Assembly (NCBI GenBank): GCA_964401885.1
Contig: CAYOAC010000003.1
Span: 1 to 42,516 of the forward strand
Origin: JAULZV01 sp964401885
GTDB taxonomy: Bacteria > Patescibacteriota > Minisyncoccia > Phycocordibacterales > JAACPR01
DNA: 42,516 nucleotides
Direction of reading: 5' to 3'
The notes under the pieces were generated by a model. It did not search any database, had not been told where the DNA came from, and was given only the letters and a program-made list of their open reading frames with translations. A program made the translations under genes and the position numbers. Numbering within the stretch: position 1 is the first letter of the stretch; the number at the start of each line of letters is the position of its first letter. This document shows, in pieces, positions 23,381 through 31,681 of this stretch.

Positions 23381-23969
23381 ATAGTTTGTTGTTAATAATA
23401 TAATCTGCTAATTTTGTATCTAACCATTTATATAATTCATCTGGAGTATCTATTTCTCTAATTTTACTGCTCGAAATTTCGGGAATTATTTCTTTTTGTT
23501 TTATAGATATTGAATGGGGAGGAATTTCTATATCTTCAATTTTCATATAACCCAATCTTTCAATAATTATAAAATTTCCACGATTAAAAATTTCTTCACC
23601 TCTTACCCAGAATTTTTTTATATCTGGAACAAGTTCGGTACTTATAACAAAATGAAATTCATTATTAGGATATTCTTTTTCAAGTTCTTCCAATGTTTCT
23701 ATTGTAGAGGTTGATTTATCTTTATTGATTTCTATTTCAGATATTTTTATTTTTGGTCCAGATTCTTTTTCTAATTCTTTCGTTAATAAATTTGCCATTA
23801 TAATTCGATCATTATTATTTGCATTAATTGCTTTATCTTTTCTTTGACCTGAAGGTATTAACCAAATTTCATCGCAAGGAAAATACTCTTGAATTATTTC
23901 AATAACTTTTTTATGACCAATATGAGGTGGGTTAAAAGACCCGCCGAATATAGCAATTTTTTTCTTCAT
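23364..23969 (-). CDS. nadD: nicotinate-nucleotide adenylyltransferase
   Basis: A 201-residue NadD-type nucleotidyltransferase that joins NaMN and ATP to NaAD. Signs: F-G-G-S-F-N-P-P-H-I-G-H at residues 8-19, E-F-H-F-V-I-S-T-E in the middle and I-S-S-S-K-I-R-E near residue 165. Length is typical. It starts 8 bases after the nadE stop and overlaps the HAD gene, forming nadE-nadD-HAD. The window therefore encodes two NMN/NaMN adenylyltransferases (this and NadR) plus a degenerate third copy of the fold at 17464. Confidence 0.9.
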   Translation of the reverse strand: MKKKIAIFGGSFNPPHIGHKKVIEIIQEYFPCDEIWLIPSGQRKDKAINANNNDRIIMANLLTKELEKESGPKIKISEIEINKDKSTSTIETLEELEKEYPNNEFHFVISTELVPDIKKFWVRGEEIFNRGNFIIIERLGYMKIEDIEIPPHSISIKQKEIIPEISSSKIREIDTPDELYKWLDTKLADYIINNKLYGFNK

Positions 23970-23977
23970 GTTACTAA

Positions 23978-25927
23978 TTAGTTAAGGTCTTCTATCCAAG
24001 TATTTAGTTCTGCATCTGATGGCATTCTCCAATCTCCTCGTGGTGAAAGGGCAATAGAACCAATCTTAGGACCATCTGGCATTACTGATCTTTTCCATTG
24101 ATTTCGGAAAAATCTTGTAATGAAAACAGAAAGCCATTTTTTGATTACGTCTTCATCATAATTTGAAAAGGCTTTTGTTGCTTGCCAAAGAATCTTTTTT
24201 GGATTGCTTCCCCAACGAATGAAGTGATAAAGGAAGAAATCATGAAGTTCATATGGACCGATGATATCTTCTGTCACTTGTCCAATTTCACCGTCTTTAA
24301 CAGTTTTAAGTTCTGGAGAAATAGGTGTGTCGACAATATCAATTAATACTTCTTCAAGATTTTTATCACCGTCTGTTTGAGCAAAGTGTCGAACTAGGTG
24401 ACGAACCAAAGTTTTTGGAACACCGGCGTTGATATTGTAATGTGAAAGGTGGTCACCACTGAATGTGCACCATCCAAGTGCAATCTCAGAAAGATCTCCA
24501 GTACCCAAAACAATCCCTCCTATTTGATTTGCTTTATTCATTAGAATCATCGTTCTATATCGTGCTTGAGTATTTTCGTATGTAATATCTTCTGTCTTGC
24601 TGTCGTGACCGATATCTATAAAATGTTGCTCAACTCCTTTACTAATTGGAATTTCTTCAATTGAAACTTTACATGCTTGAGCAAGTTTCCAAGCGTTTGA
24701 TTTGGTTCTGTCTGAAGTTGCAAGACCTGGCATTGTATAGCAGTGAATGTTTTCTGTTGGAATATTTAGAAGTTCAAAAACTCTTTTTGCAACAAGAAGG
24801 GTGAGTGTAGAATCTAATCCACCAGAAAGTCCAAGAGCAGCTTTTTTGATACCAGTTTGTTCAAGTCTTTTGGCTAATCCTGCAACTTGAATATTAATTA
24901 TTTCTTCTGCTGATTCTGCACGAGCTTTTAGATCTGAAGGAATAAAAACATTTGGAATTATTGTTCGTGTAAATGTTTCCGTTGCAGAGTCTGATAATTC
25001 TACTTCTATAGTTCTAAAACTATTAATGTTTGATGATTTAGCGCTTTCTCCGAAACTTGTTGTTTTAATTCTATCTAATTGAAGAATGTCCAAATCAATG
25101 TCGGCATAAATTATTTGTCCTTCTCTTTCAAATCTTTTTGATTCTGAAAGGAGAGTACCGTTTTCGGCAATAATTGCATGACCACCAAAAACAACATCAG
25201 TAGTTGATTCATGAATACCTGAAGATGTATAAATATATCCACATACATTTCTTGATGATTGAGTTGAAACTAATTCTCTTCTGTATTTTGCTTTTCCAAC
25301 AAGTTCATTAGAAGCAGAAAGATTAACAATTACATTTGCACCAGCAACGGCATAAAAAGAACTTGGAGGTAGAGGAGTCCAAAGATCTTCACAAATTTCT
25401 GCGGCAACAATACAATTTGGATTGTTTAAATTTTTGAAAAGCATATCGGTTCCGACTGGAACTTTGTTTCCCAAAATATTAACTTCTTTTGTTGTTAAGT
25501 CTCTAGAAGAAGAAAACCATCTTTCTTCATAGAATTCTTTATATCCAGGAATACTTGTTTTGGGTACAATTCCAACAATTTTTCCTTTATTAAGAACAGC
25601 TGCAATATTAAAAATCATACTATCAATAATAAGAGGGAGACCTACAAATATAAGAGCATCTAATTTTCTAGTTTCATCTAAAATATTTTCTAAAGCCAAA
25701 AGAGAATTCTTTAAAAGAACCTTTTGATGAAAAAGATCACCAGCTGTATATCCTGTGATGGATAGTTCGGGGAAGGTGATTATTCGGGCACCATTATCAA
25801 AAGCTGTTAATGTTTCTTTAATAATTTCTTTTGCATTATAAAACGGGTCAGCTACTTTTAATTTGGGAACCGCCGCAGCTACTTTTACATAACCGAAATC
25901 GGATAATTTGTTTGTTTTTGATGTCAT
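23978..25927 (-). CDS. nadE: glutamine-dependent NAD+ synthetase
   Basis: A 649-residue two-domain NAD synthetase, making NAD from NaAD, ATP and glutamine. The N-terminal nitrilase-type glutaminase has the triad E54 (F-P-E-L), K123 (V-P-K) and C179 (E-I-C-E-D-L-W). The synthetase domain has the PP-loop S-G-G-L-D-S-T (368-374) and a later G-T-G-D-L-S-E motif. Length fits bacterial enzymes of about 650-680 residues. It is first in the operon with nadD and the HAD gene; an operator overlaps its promoter 10 bases before the ATG. Confidence 0.96.
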   Translation of the reverse strand: MTSKTNKLSDFGYVKVAAAVPKLKVADPFYNAKEIIKETLTAFDNGARIITFPELSITGYTAGDLFHQKVLLKNSLLALENILDETRKLDALIFVGLPLIIDSMIFNIAAVLNKGKIVGIVPKTSIPGYKEFYEERWFSSSRDLTTKEVNILGNKVPVGTDMLFKNLNNPNCIVAAEICEDLWTPLPPSSFYAVAGANVIVNLSASNELVGKAKYRRELVSTQSSRNVCGYIYTSSGIHESTTDVVFGGHAIIAENGTLLSESKRFEREGQIIYADIDLDILQLDRIKTTSFGESAKSSNINSFRTIEVELSDSATETFTRTIIPNVFIPSDLKARAESAEEIINIQVAGLAKRLEQTGIKKAALGLSGGLDSTLTLLVAKRVFELLNIPTENIHCYTMPGLATSDRTKSNAWKLAQACKVSIEEIPISKGVEQHFIDIGHDSKTEDITYENTQARYRTMILMNKANQIGGIVLGTGDLSEIALGWCTFSGDHLSHYNINAGVPKTLVRHLVRHFAQTDGDKNLEEVLIDIVDTPISPELKTVKDGEIGQVTEDIIGPYELHDFFLYHFIRWGSNPKKILWQATKAFSNYDEDVIKKWLSVFITRFFRNQWKRSVMPDGPKIGSIALSPRGDWRMPSDAELNTWIEDLN

Positions 25928-25936
25928 ATATTTATA

Positions 25937-25955
25937 TAGTGTTAACTATACACTA
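25937..25955 (-). promoter_or_regulatory. NrtR-type operator of nadE operon
   Basis: TAGTGTTAACTATACACTA: TAGTGT-N7-ACACTA abutting the -10 box and covering the predicted start point. Confidence 0.82.
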
Positions 25956-25983
25956 ATAATACTTATTTAAAATTTTTTGTCAA
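25956..25983 (-). promoter_or_regulatory. promoter of nadE operon
   Basis: On the minus strand, TTGACA at 25983-25978, 16-base spacer, TATTAT at 25961-25956. It sits between the nrtR stop and nadE, so nadE is separately controlled. Confidence 0.65.
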
Positions 25984-25985
25984 AT

Positions 25986-26717
25986 CTAGGAAAAGAATTT
26001 CCTAAGTTCTTGAGTTTTTTTAACTTTGAATTTATATAGACGTGCAGGTCTTTGTCTTCCACCTTTTGAAAGTTTTTTGGTATCTTCAAGAATTCCTAAT
26101 TGTAGAAATTTCTTTCGAAAATTACGTTTATCGATAAGTTTATCAAAAACAGCTTCATAAATATTTTGGAGTTCTGTAAGCGTAAAGGTTGGTGCAAGTA
26201 ATGAGTAAGAGACATTAGTATATTCAAGTTTTGAAATTAATCTTTCTAAGGCATATTCGACTATTTTTTTGTGATCAAAAGCTAGATTTTTGATTGAACG
26301 AGCAGGAATAAATTTTGGACTTTCTGTTTGGTCTGATTCCAAAATATTTATTTGTTCAATCGGGGCAATAGCAAAATAGGCGATACTAATAACAGGGCCC
26401 CTAGGATCTCTCTTTAACTCATCAAAAGTATACAACTGTTCTGTGAAAATATTCTCAAGCCCAGCTTTGTCTTTTAATATTCTTTTTACCGTATCAATGC
26501 TGGTTTCTCCTTCTTTGAGGAATCCACCAGGTAGGGCAGAACAATCTTTGAATGGTTCTTTTTTTCTATTAATTGTCAGTATTTTTAAGACACCTTTTTC
26601 TATGGTGAAAAGTATTACATCAACGGTTATTGATGGTTTGTAATATCTATTTGAGTCAATTGACATATCATTATCGTACTCGTTTGAATCAATATATGCA
26701 AGAGTTTTTGTGTTCAT
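25986..26717 (-). CDS. nrtR: NrtR-type Nudix-derived transcriptional regulator
   Basis: A 243-residue regulator of NAD metabolism: N-terminal Nudix domain (about 30-155) and C-terminal winged helix (about 170-235, with T-L-T-E-L-Q-N-I-Y and R-N-F-R-K-K-F). The Nudix box starts G65-x5-E71-x7-R79, but the catalytic R-E-x-x-E-E is R-I-L-K-D-K, so hydrolysis is lost while ligand binding may remain. In characterised NrtR proteins ADP-ribose or related NAD products release the repressor from DNA. It is surrounded by pncB, pnuC-nadR and nadE-nadD, all with the same palindrome, and one copy lies in its own promoter, which implies autoregulation. Confidence 0.9.
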   Translation of the reverse strand: MNTKTLAYIDSNEYDNDMSIDSNRYYKPSITVDVILFTIEKGVLKILTINRKKEPFKDCSALPGGFLKEGETSIDTVKRILKDKAGLENIFTEQLYTFDELKRDPRGPVISIAYFAIAPIEQINILESDQTESPKFIPARSIKNLAFDHKKIVEYALERLISKLEYTNVSYSLLAPTFTLTELQNIYEAVFDKLIDKRNFRKKFLQLGILEDTKKLSKGGRQRPARLYKFKVKKTQELRKFFS

Positions 26718-26736
26718 TTTTAGTTTTTATTATTTG

Positions 26737-26765
26737 ATAATAGTGTACACTTGACACTAAATCAA
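26737..26765 (-). promoter_or_regulatory. promoter of nrtR
   Basis: On the minus strand, TTGATT at 26765-26760, 17-base spacer, TATTAT at 26742-26737. The operator fills the spacer. Confidence 0.65.
26741..26759 (-). promoter_or_regulatory. NrtR-type operator of nrtR
   Basis: TAGTGTACACTTGACACTA: TAGTGT-N7-ACACTA lying between the -35 and -10 boxes, where repressor and polymerase would compete. Confidence 0.82.
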
Positions 26766-26794
26766 GTTGGGTATATACTCTCAAATGAATCAGA

Positions 26795-26813
26795 TAGTGT
26801 CAAGTTCACACAA
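26795..26813. promoter_or_regulatory. degenerate NrtR-type operator
   Basis: TAGTGTCAAGTTCACACAA: the same spacing with one change in the second arm (ACACAA for ACACTA). It lies 35 bases from the nrtR -35 and 18 bases upstream of the -35 of the divergent PP2C operon, so it could bring that operon into the regulon or be an auxiliary nrtR site. Confidence 0.5.
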
Positions 26814-26830
26814 AATTATGGATAATCCTA

Positions 26831-26859
26831 TTGACTAATCTATTATATTGTGATACTTT
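26831..26859 (+). promoter_or_regulatory. promoter of PP2C-kinase-PncA-VWA operon
   Basis: TTGACT at 26831-26836, 17-base spacer, and extended TG-A-TACTTT with the hexamer at 26854-26859. Leader of about 25 bases. Confidence 0.55.
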
Positions 26860-26890
26860 GGTGCTCAACGCTCTTTGAAAATTAAATCAA

Positions 26891-27763
26891 ATGAAAACAG
26901 ACCCTGTTAGACATATTTTTGGTATTGCTGGAGGATCCGTAATTGGATCCGAACATGCAATGCTTGGTAGACCCGGTTCTAGGAACAATCAGGATGCCCT
27001 TAATTGGGTATACGGTCGTAACTGCATATTTGCAGTTGTGTGTGATGGTTGCTCAAAAGGTGCCCATAGCGAAATCGGTTCACAACTTATTTCACGTATT
27101 CTTTCTAGGATTGTAATTAATCTTGCAGATGCTGCTTTGGATGCAAATCCTGCGGCTAATCTTGGGGTTGGTTCTGAATTCTGGAAACGTGTGGAACAAT
27201 TTTTGCTGAACGATGTTTTGACTATTACTCGCATGATTGGAGGTAGTTTGAGTCAAACAATCACTGATTTTTGGCTCTCTACAATCGTTGGGGTGCTTAT
27301 TACTCCGGATTTGACGTACATTGTTGCTGTCGGTGATGGTTTTTATGCAGTTAATGGAGAAGAGATTGTCCTCAAACCTGAGGCTGGAAATTCGCCTGCT
27401 TATATTGCATATCAAATTTCAGGCACAACCTTGACCGTAGAAAATCCTGAAATCCTTCACTTACGAGTTCATGATACTTTCGCCACTGATAGTGTTGAGA
27501 GTATTATTCTTGCTAGTGATGGTGTCCAAGATTTGATTGACAATGCTGAAAATAATTTACCTGGAAAGGCAGAAAAAATAGGCAGTGTTCATCAATTTTC
27601 GGACAGAAGGTTTTTTACTAATCCTGACAATGTCAGAAGGAGACTGGCTCTTACTGGGCTAGAAACTGTTTCTGAAAATCGTATCGCCTCGTCACCGCTT
27701 AAGGATGACACAACGGTAATAACCATCCTCAGAAAAGGTTCGACTTCTCAGACTTCTGAATAA
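26891..27763 (+). CDS. PP2C-type protein phosphatase
   Basis: A 290-residue metal-dependent Ser/Thr phosphatase. Motifs in order: R-N-N-Q-D-A-L, V-V-C-D-G-C-S-K-G (metal Asp; D-G-M/C-G variant), S-E-I-G-S-Q-L, S-T-I-V-G-V-L-I, A-V-G-D-G-F-Y, I-I-L-A-S-D-G-V-Q-D-L and S-P-L-K-D-D-T-T-V-I at the end. The catalytic acidic residues are present, so it should be active. It starts an operon with a kinase-like gene 6 bases downstream, then a nicotinamidase homologue and a VWA protein. PP2C-kinase-VWA sets are known signalling modules (TerY-P triads); here a PncA homologue is added and nrtR is divergent. Confidence 0.88.
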   Translation: MKTDPVRHIFGIAGGSVIGSEHAMLGRPGSRNNQDALNWVYGRNCIFAVVCDGCSKGAHSEIGSQLISRILSRIVINLADAALDANPAANLGVGSEFWKRVEQFLLNDVLTITRMIGGSLSQTITDFWLSTIVGVLITPDLTYIVAVGDGFYAVNGEEIVLKPEAGNSPAYIAYQISGTTLTVENPEILHLRVHDTFATDSVESIILASDGVQDLIDNAENNLPGKAEKIGSVHQFSDRRFFTNPDNVRRRLALTGLETVSENRIASSPLKDDTTVITILRKGSTSQTSE

Positions 27764-27769
27764 ACGCTT

Positions 27770-29629
27770 ATGAAAGTAACAATTTCTGGCAAAACATTTA
27801 CAATTGCTCCGTCTAAGATGATCGGAGAAGGTGGGGAGGCGGAAATCTATGATATTGGTGGCGGAAAGGTTGCAAAAATCTTTAAGACCGCTAGTCATAT
27901 CAGTTTTCGAGATTCCCAATCTTCACAAGAAGCTGCTCGCAAAAAAATTGCTGAGCATCAAAGAAAGCTACCCGCGTTTCCGAAGGGTATGCCCTCAAGG
28001 ATTATTGGGCCATCCGAATTGGTTTTGGATCCTGCTACAGGTAAAATTGTAGGATTTACAATGCCCTTTATTCGTGATTGTGAATCATTGTTTTCGCTGT
28101 CTCAAAGATCGTTTCGAGAATCTTCTTTCGATGATTCAAAAGTCGTAAGAGCTTTTATAGATCTTCACGGTACGGTGATTAATGCTCATCAAAAGAAATT
28201 TATTTTTGGAGATTTCAATGATCTTAACGGATTGGTGAAACCTGATGGAAGTGAAGTTCTTATGCTTGATGCAGACAGCGCTCAGTTCGGAGGTTATGAT
28301 TGTCTTTTGTTTACAACCAAATTTATTGATCCTCTGTGTGCAAAAATTAATCCAGAAGGAAATGCTCCTGTGCTGTGCAAACGGCATAATGAACTTTCTG
28401 ATTGGTATGCATTTGCGCTTATGGTTATGCAAAGTTGGCTGTATGTTGGACCCTTTGGCGGTGTATATCGACCAACGGGTGGTAGAAAAAAAATACCTCA
28501 CGACGCAAGATCATTGAGTCGTATAACAGTTTGGGATGCAGATGTTATCTACCCCAAACCAGCTCGTCCTCTTTCTGATCTGCCTTCGGATGTCCTTGGA
28601 TATTTTGAAGCAGTTTTTCGAAAGGATAAACGAGAGCCATTTCCACTAAGCTTGCTTGAGTCACTTGACCGAAAGGCAAAAGGACTCATTCCGGAAAAAG
28701 TGGGACCGATTCAACCTGGCCTTATTCATCAAACTGTTCATGGCATGAAAGCAGATAGAATATTTCAGACTTCTGGAAAAATCTTGTATGCAACATGTCA
28801 AAGTGGAAAGTTGGTGTGGCTGTATGCGTGGGACGGTGGTATTCTTCGTGAAAACGGAAAAAAAGTTATCGCTGGTGAACCCGATAGAAAAATTCGATAT
28901 AGAATTTCTGGTGACAGAACCATACTTGCAAAAGATGAGACTGTTATCGTTCTTGATGCGGATGGTTCAATCGATCGTTCAATGACTGATGTTGTTTCAA
29001 ATCGACCAATGGTCGATGCAAATAGTAAAAGTATTTTCGTGATTCCAAACGGAGAACTGTCTCGACGGAGCTTAAGTGCTCATGGCCCAGTTCAAGAAAC
29101 CCATGGAAGGTTTATCGAAAATCAAACTATTTTTTGGGTCGGAGAGGACCTAGGATTCGGCTTTTATAGAGCGGGGAACTTGTGTATGTATTTTATTTTC
29201 AAACCTCAGGGTGTAGGAATAAATGATTCACTAGCTCTTCCGCCCATCAAAGGACAATTGATCGATGCGACAGTCGCTTTTGGCACTGACCGTATTTGGT
29301 TTTTTGTAGCTACTCAAGAAAATGCTCAACGTATAAATCGTTGTTATGCTCTTGATGGATCCGGCAACATCCTTGGAAGTGCCGAAACGACAGAAGGTGA
29401 TGGATCGTGGCTCTCAACCATTCGTGGTAAAAGTGCTGCAGGAAAAAACTTATTTGTTGCTACCGATGATGGAATTGTGAGAGTTGAACTGAGTGGTTCG
29501 ACTCTTGCTGTAACCAAGGAATTTCCAGAAACGGCTCGGTTTGTCGATTCTGGTTCGACGATTATCGTCCACAAGGGCGGAATCGCGGTTGTGAGATCTG
29601 GAGAAATCTGGAATCTCACAATGTCTTGA
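27770..29629 (+). CDS. protein-kinase-like protein with propeller-like C-terminus
   Basis: A 619-residue protein. Residues 1 to about 290 are a Ser/Thr-kinase-like domain: glycine loop I-G-E-G-G-E-A-E-I-Y, V-A-K-I-F with the ATP Lys, a catalytic-loop equivalent F-G-D-F-N-D-L-N (Asp and Asn kept, the usual His replaced), and L-D-A-D-S-A in place of D-F-G. It then has a helical C-lobe with D-W-Y-A-F-A-L-M-V. Residues about 320-619 are beta-rich repeats (G-K-I-L-Y-A-T, R-I-W-F-F-V-A-T, K-N-L-F-V-A-T-D-D-G-I) that look like a sensor propeller. No membrane segment is seen. It is probably the partner of the PP2C. Kinase activity is likely but the motifs are divergent. Confidence 0.75.
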   Translation: MKVTISGKTFTIAPSKMIGEGGEAEIYDIGGGKVAKIFKTASHISFRDSQSSQEAARKKIAEHQRKLPAFPKGMPSRIIGPSELVLDPATGKIVGFTMPFIRDCESLFSLSQRSFRESSFDDSKVVRAFIDLHGTVINAHQKKFIFGDFNDLNGLVKPDGSEVLMLDADSAQFGGYDCLLFTTKFIDPLCAKINPEGNAPVLCKRHNELSDWYAFALMVMQSWLYVGPFGGVYRPTGGRKKIPHDARSLSRITVWDADVIYPKPARPLSDLPSDVLGYFEAVFRKDKREPFPLSLLESLDRKAKGLIPEKVGPIQPGLIHQTVHGMKADRIFQTSGKILYATCQSGKLVWLYAWDGGILRENGKKVIAGEPDRKIRYRISGDRTILAKDETVIVLDADGSIDRSMTDVVSNRPMVDANSKSIFVIPNGELSRRSLSAHGPVQETHGRFIENQTIFWVGEDLGFGFYRAGNLCMYFIFKPQGVGINDSLALPPIKGQLIDATVAFGTDRIWFFVATQENAQRINRCYALDGSGNILGSAETTEGDGSWLSTIRGKSAAGKNLFVATDDGIVRVELSGSTLAVTKEFPETARFVDSGSTIIVHKGGIAVVRSGEIWNLTMS

Positions 29630-29668
29630 TGTCTCAATATCCAAACAAAAACAGAAAGCACTCTTGAA

Positions 29669-30733
29669 ATGAAAAACAAAACGTTTACATCTAATCCTGG
29701 ATTCTTCAATCCCGCCAATGCAGCTTCATTCGCATATTCACCCAATCAGGGTGATGTTCGGGTTGCAGCTCAACAATTCGTTCGGCAACACGGGATCAAT
29801 CCCGTAAAGCCAACGGACTTCAAAGTTGAATTGGCCATCATTGATGGTCAAAAAGACTTCTGTTTTCCGGAAGGGTCGTTGTTCGTCGCTGGACGTAGTG
29901 GTCGCGGTGCAATTGATGACAGTGTTCGTATTGCGGAATTTATTTATCGCAACGTCGATATCATTACGGGAATTACTACAACTTTGGATACGCACTTTGC
30001 GTTCCAGATTTTCTTCCCGTCTTTCTGGACTACCTCTGATGGTGGGCCAGTGATGCCTCACACTGTCATTAGTGCTGATGACGTGGCCAGTGGAAAGTAT
30101 AAGCCGAACATCAACATGATGTCGGCACTTCCTGAACTCAAAGGGAATTACGGTTGGTTGTGCAAACAAGTTTTGCACTATTGCCGTGAACTCGAAAAGA
30201 CCGGGAAGCTGATGCTTTACATTTGGCCTGAACATTGCATTCTGGGTTCTGACGGACATCCACTCGTTGGTGTCATTCATGAAGCTCGCATGTTCCATGC
30301 TTATGTCAAAGGAGTTCAGAGTATTTCTGAAATCAAGGGTGGGTTAACTCTTACGGAAAACTATTCTGTTTTCTCGCCGGAAGTTCTCACTCGTCACGAC
30401 GGTGGGTCACCCATTGCACATAAAAACCATGGTTTGATTAAGCGACTCATTACAAATGACCGTCTGGTCTTCCTTGGTCAAGCATCGTCTCATTGTGTTG
30501 CTTCCAGTATTCGGGATTTCTTGGGCGCGATTGCTCATGACCCGGATCTAGTGAAAAAGGTGTACGTGGTTGAGGACTGTATGTCCGCAGTCACTGTGCC
30601 TGATGGTAAGGGTGGTTTTGTTCTCGATTGTACCGACATTGCAAATAAAGCGCTGGATGAATTCCGTGCCGCTGGTATGTATGTCGTAAAATCGACCGAC
30701 CCCGTCGAAACTTGGCCAAACTTCTTCAATTGA
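29669..30733 (+). CDS. nicotinamidase (PncA)-like cysteine hydrolase
   Basis: A 354-residue isochorismatase-superfamily enzyme with the full nicotinamidase set. Catalytic D59 (I-I-D-G-Q-K-D-F-C), K214 (Y-V-K-G) and C276 (S-S-H-C-V-A-S-S) are present. Metal ligands are D107 and H109 (L-D-T-H) and H189 (W-P-E-H-C), followed by N-Y-S-V-F. Nicotinamidases turn nicotinamide into nicotinate, the substrate of PncB. At 354 residues it is far longer than the usual 180-220, with a 50-residue N-terminal extension and an insert at about 111-180. This could add a regulatory surface or indicate another amide substrate. It lies between the kinase and VWA genes, which is an unusual place for a metabolic enzyme. 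Confidence 0.75.
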   Translation: MKNKTFTSNPGFFNPANAASFAYSPNQGDVRVAAQQFVRQHGINPVKPTDFKVELAIIDGQKDFCFPEGSLFVAGRSGRGAIDDSVRIAEFIYRNVDIITGITTTLDTHFAFQIFFPSFWTTSDGGPVMPHTVISADDVASGKYKPNINMMSALPELKGNYGWLCKQVLHYCRELEKTGKLMLYIWPEHCILGSDGHPLVGVIHEARMFHAYVKGVQSISEIKGGLTLTENYSVFSPEVLTRHDGGSPIAHKNHGLIKRLITNDRLVFLGQASSHCVASSIRDFLGAIAHDPDLVKKVYVVEDCMSAVTVPDGKGGFVLDCTDIANKALDEFRAAGMYVVKSTDPVETWPNFFN

Positions 30734-30784
30734 TCTTGGTCTCTTCCTGAAAACTGAAAACTGAAAAACAAAAATACGAAAAAT

Positions 30785-31603
30785 ATGAATCCTCCTAACA
30801 ATGTTTCTTCTGCTGCCGACCTCACTGGGATTTTCGGTTCCGCCGCTCAAACAGGTGCTGTATCAAATGCTACACTTCAACAGATCGGTGTTGTCGATCT
30901 TGGAGAACAAATTCAAGCTGGATTTGGAATCAGTGTGGATGATGTTCAGGCAACTGAAGTCGTTCTCGTTGGTGTCCTCATCGATGATTCGGGGTCCATT
31001 CGATTTGCCGGTAATACGGAAAATGTTCGTAGTGGACACAATCTTGTTATCGATTCGTTGAGTGGTTCTGGCTCGAAAACTCGCGACGGAATCCTTATGA
31101 TGACAAGATATTTGAACGGAAAAGTTCTTTTTCCGTTTGTGTCGATTGATCAAGCAACCAAAATGGATTCTAGAAATTATAATCCGGATGGTGGTACTCC
31201 ATTGTTCGATCAGACGGTCGTATTCCTTGCTACAATGTTGGCAAAGGCACAGGAATTCTTGGATGCAGGTGTACCATGCAGGACAATCTCCCTGATTGTT
31301 ACTGACGGTGCCGATATTCATTCTGTCAAGCAAAATGCTGCATCAGCAGCTAAGCTTGTTGGTGACATGTATCGTGCTGAAAACCACATCATTGCCGCAA
31401 TGGGTATCGAAGATCCGTCAGCAGGAGGTGTTGATTTTAAAGACATCTTTAAACAGATGGGAATCGATGACAGATGGATTTTAACTCCTGCGAACTCCCA
31501 AAAGGAAATCCGGGATGCCTTCCATACCTTCAGTCAATCTGCTGTTCGTGCTTCACAAAATGCGGCAGCTTTCAGCCAGGCTGCTGGTGGGTTTGGAAAT
31601 TGA
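30785..31603 (+). CDS. cytoplasmic VWA-domain protein
   Basis: A 272-residue protein with a von Willebrand A domain and no signal peptide. The metal-binding site is complete: D67-x-S69-x-S71 (L-I-D-D-S-G-S), T138 (G-G-T-P-L) and D174 (V-T-D-G-A-D). An N-terminal 50 residues and an Ala/Ser/Gln-rich C-terminal helix (A-S-Q-N-A-A-A-F-S-Q-A-A-G-G-F) flank it. It resembles TerY-like VWA proteins that work with PP2C phosphatases and kinases in stress signalling. It is the last gene of the operon and is followed by a strong terminator. Confidence 0.85.
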   Translation: MNPPNNVSSAADLTGIFGSAAQTGAVSNATLQQIGVVDLGEQIQAGFGISVDDVQATEVVLVGVLIDDSGSIRFAGNTENVRSGHNLVIDSLSGSGSKTRDGILMMTRYLNGKVLFPFVSIDQATKMDSRNYNPDGGTPLFDQTVVFLATMLAKAQEFLDAGVPCRTISLIVTDGADIHSVKQNAASAAKLVGDMYRAENHIIAAMGIEDPSAGGVDFKDIFKQMGIDDRWILTPANSQKEIRDAFHTFSQSAVRASQNAAAFSQAAGGFGN

Positions 31604-31636
31604 GTCTCGGTATTATTCATTTGATTTTTTGAATAC

Positions 31637-31676
31637 AAACGCTAACTAGTCTTGTACTAGTTAGCGTTTTTTTATT
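31637..31676. terminator. bidirectional intrinsic terminator
   Basis: AACGCTAACTAGT (31638-31650) pairs perfectly with ACTAGTTAGCGTT (31656-31668), followed by T-runs on the plus side. It separates the VWA operon from the convergent phosphatase gene, whose stop is 6 bases on. Confidence 0.93.
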
Positions 31677-31681
31677 TTTTA

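Noticed and set aside
29738..30298. Minus-strand frame of 186 codons inside the PncA-like gene
   Set aside because: Shadow frame; the plus-strand frame carries the complete catalytic set of the nicotinamidase family.
26891..31603. Calling the operon a canonical TerY-P tellurite-resistance triad
   Set aside because: No TerD/TerB/TerC genes are present, the kinase motifs are divergent, and a PncA homologue is inserted; only the general phosphatase-kinase-VWA analogy holds.
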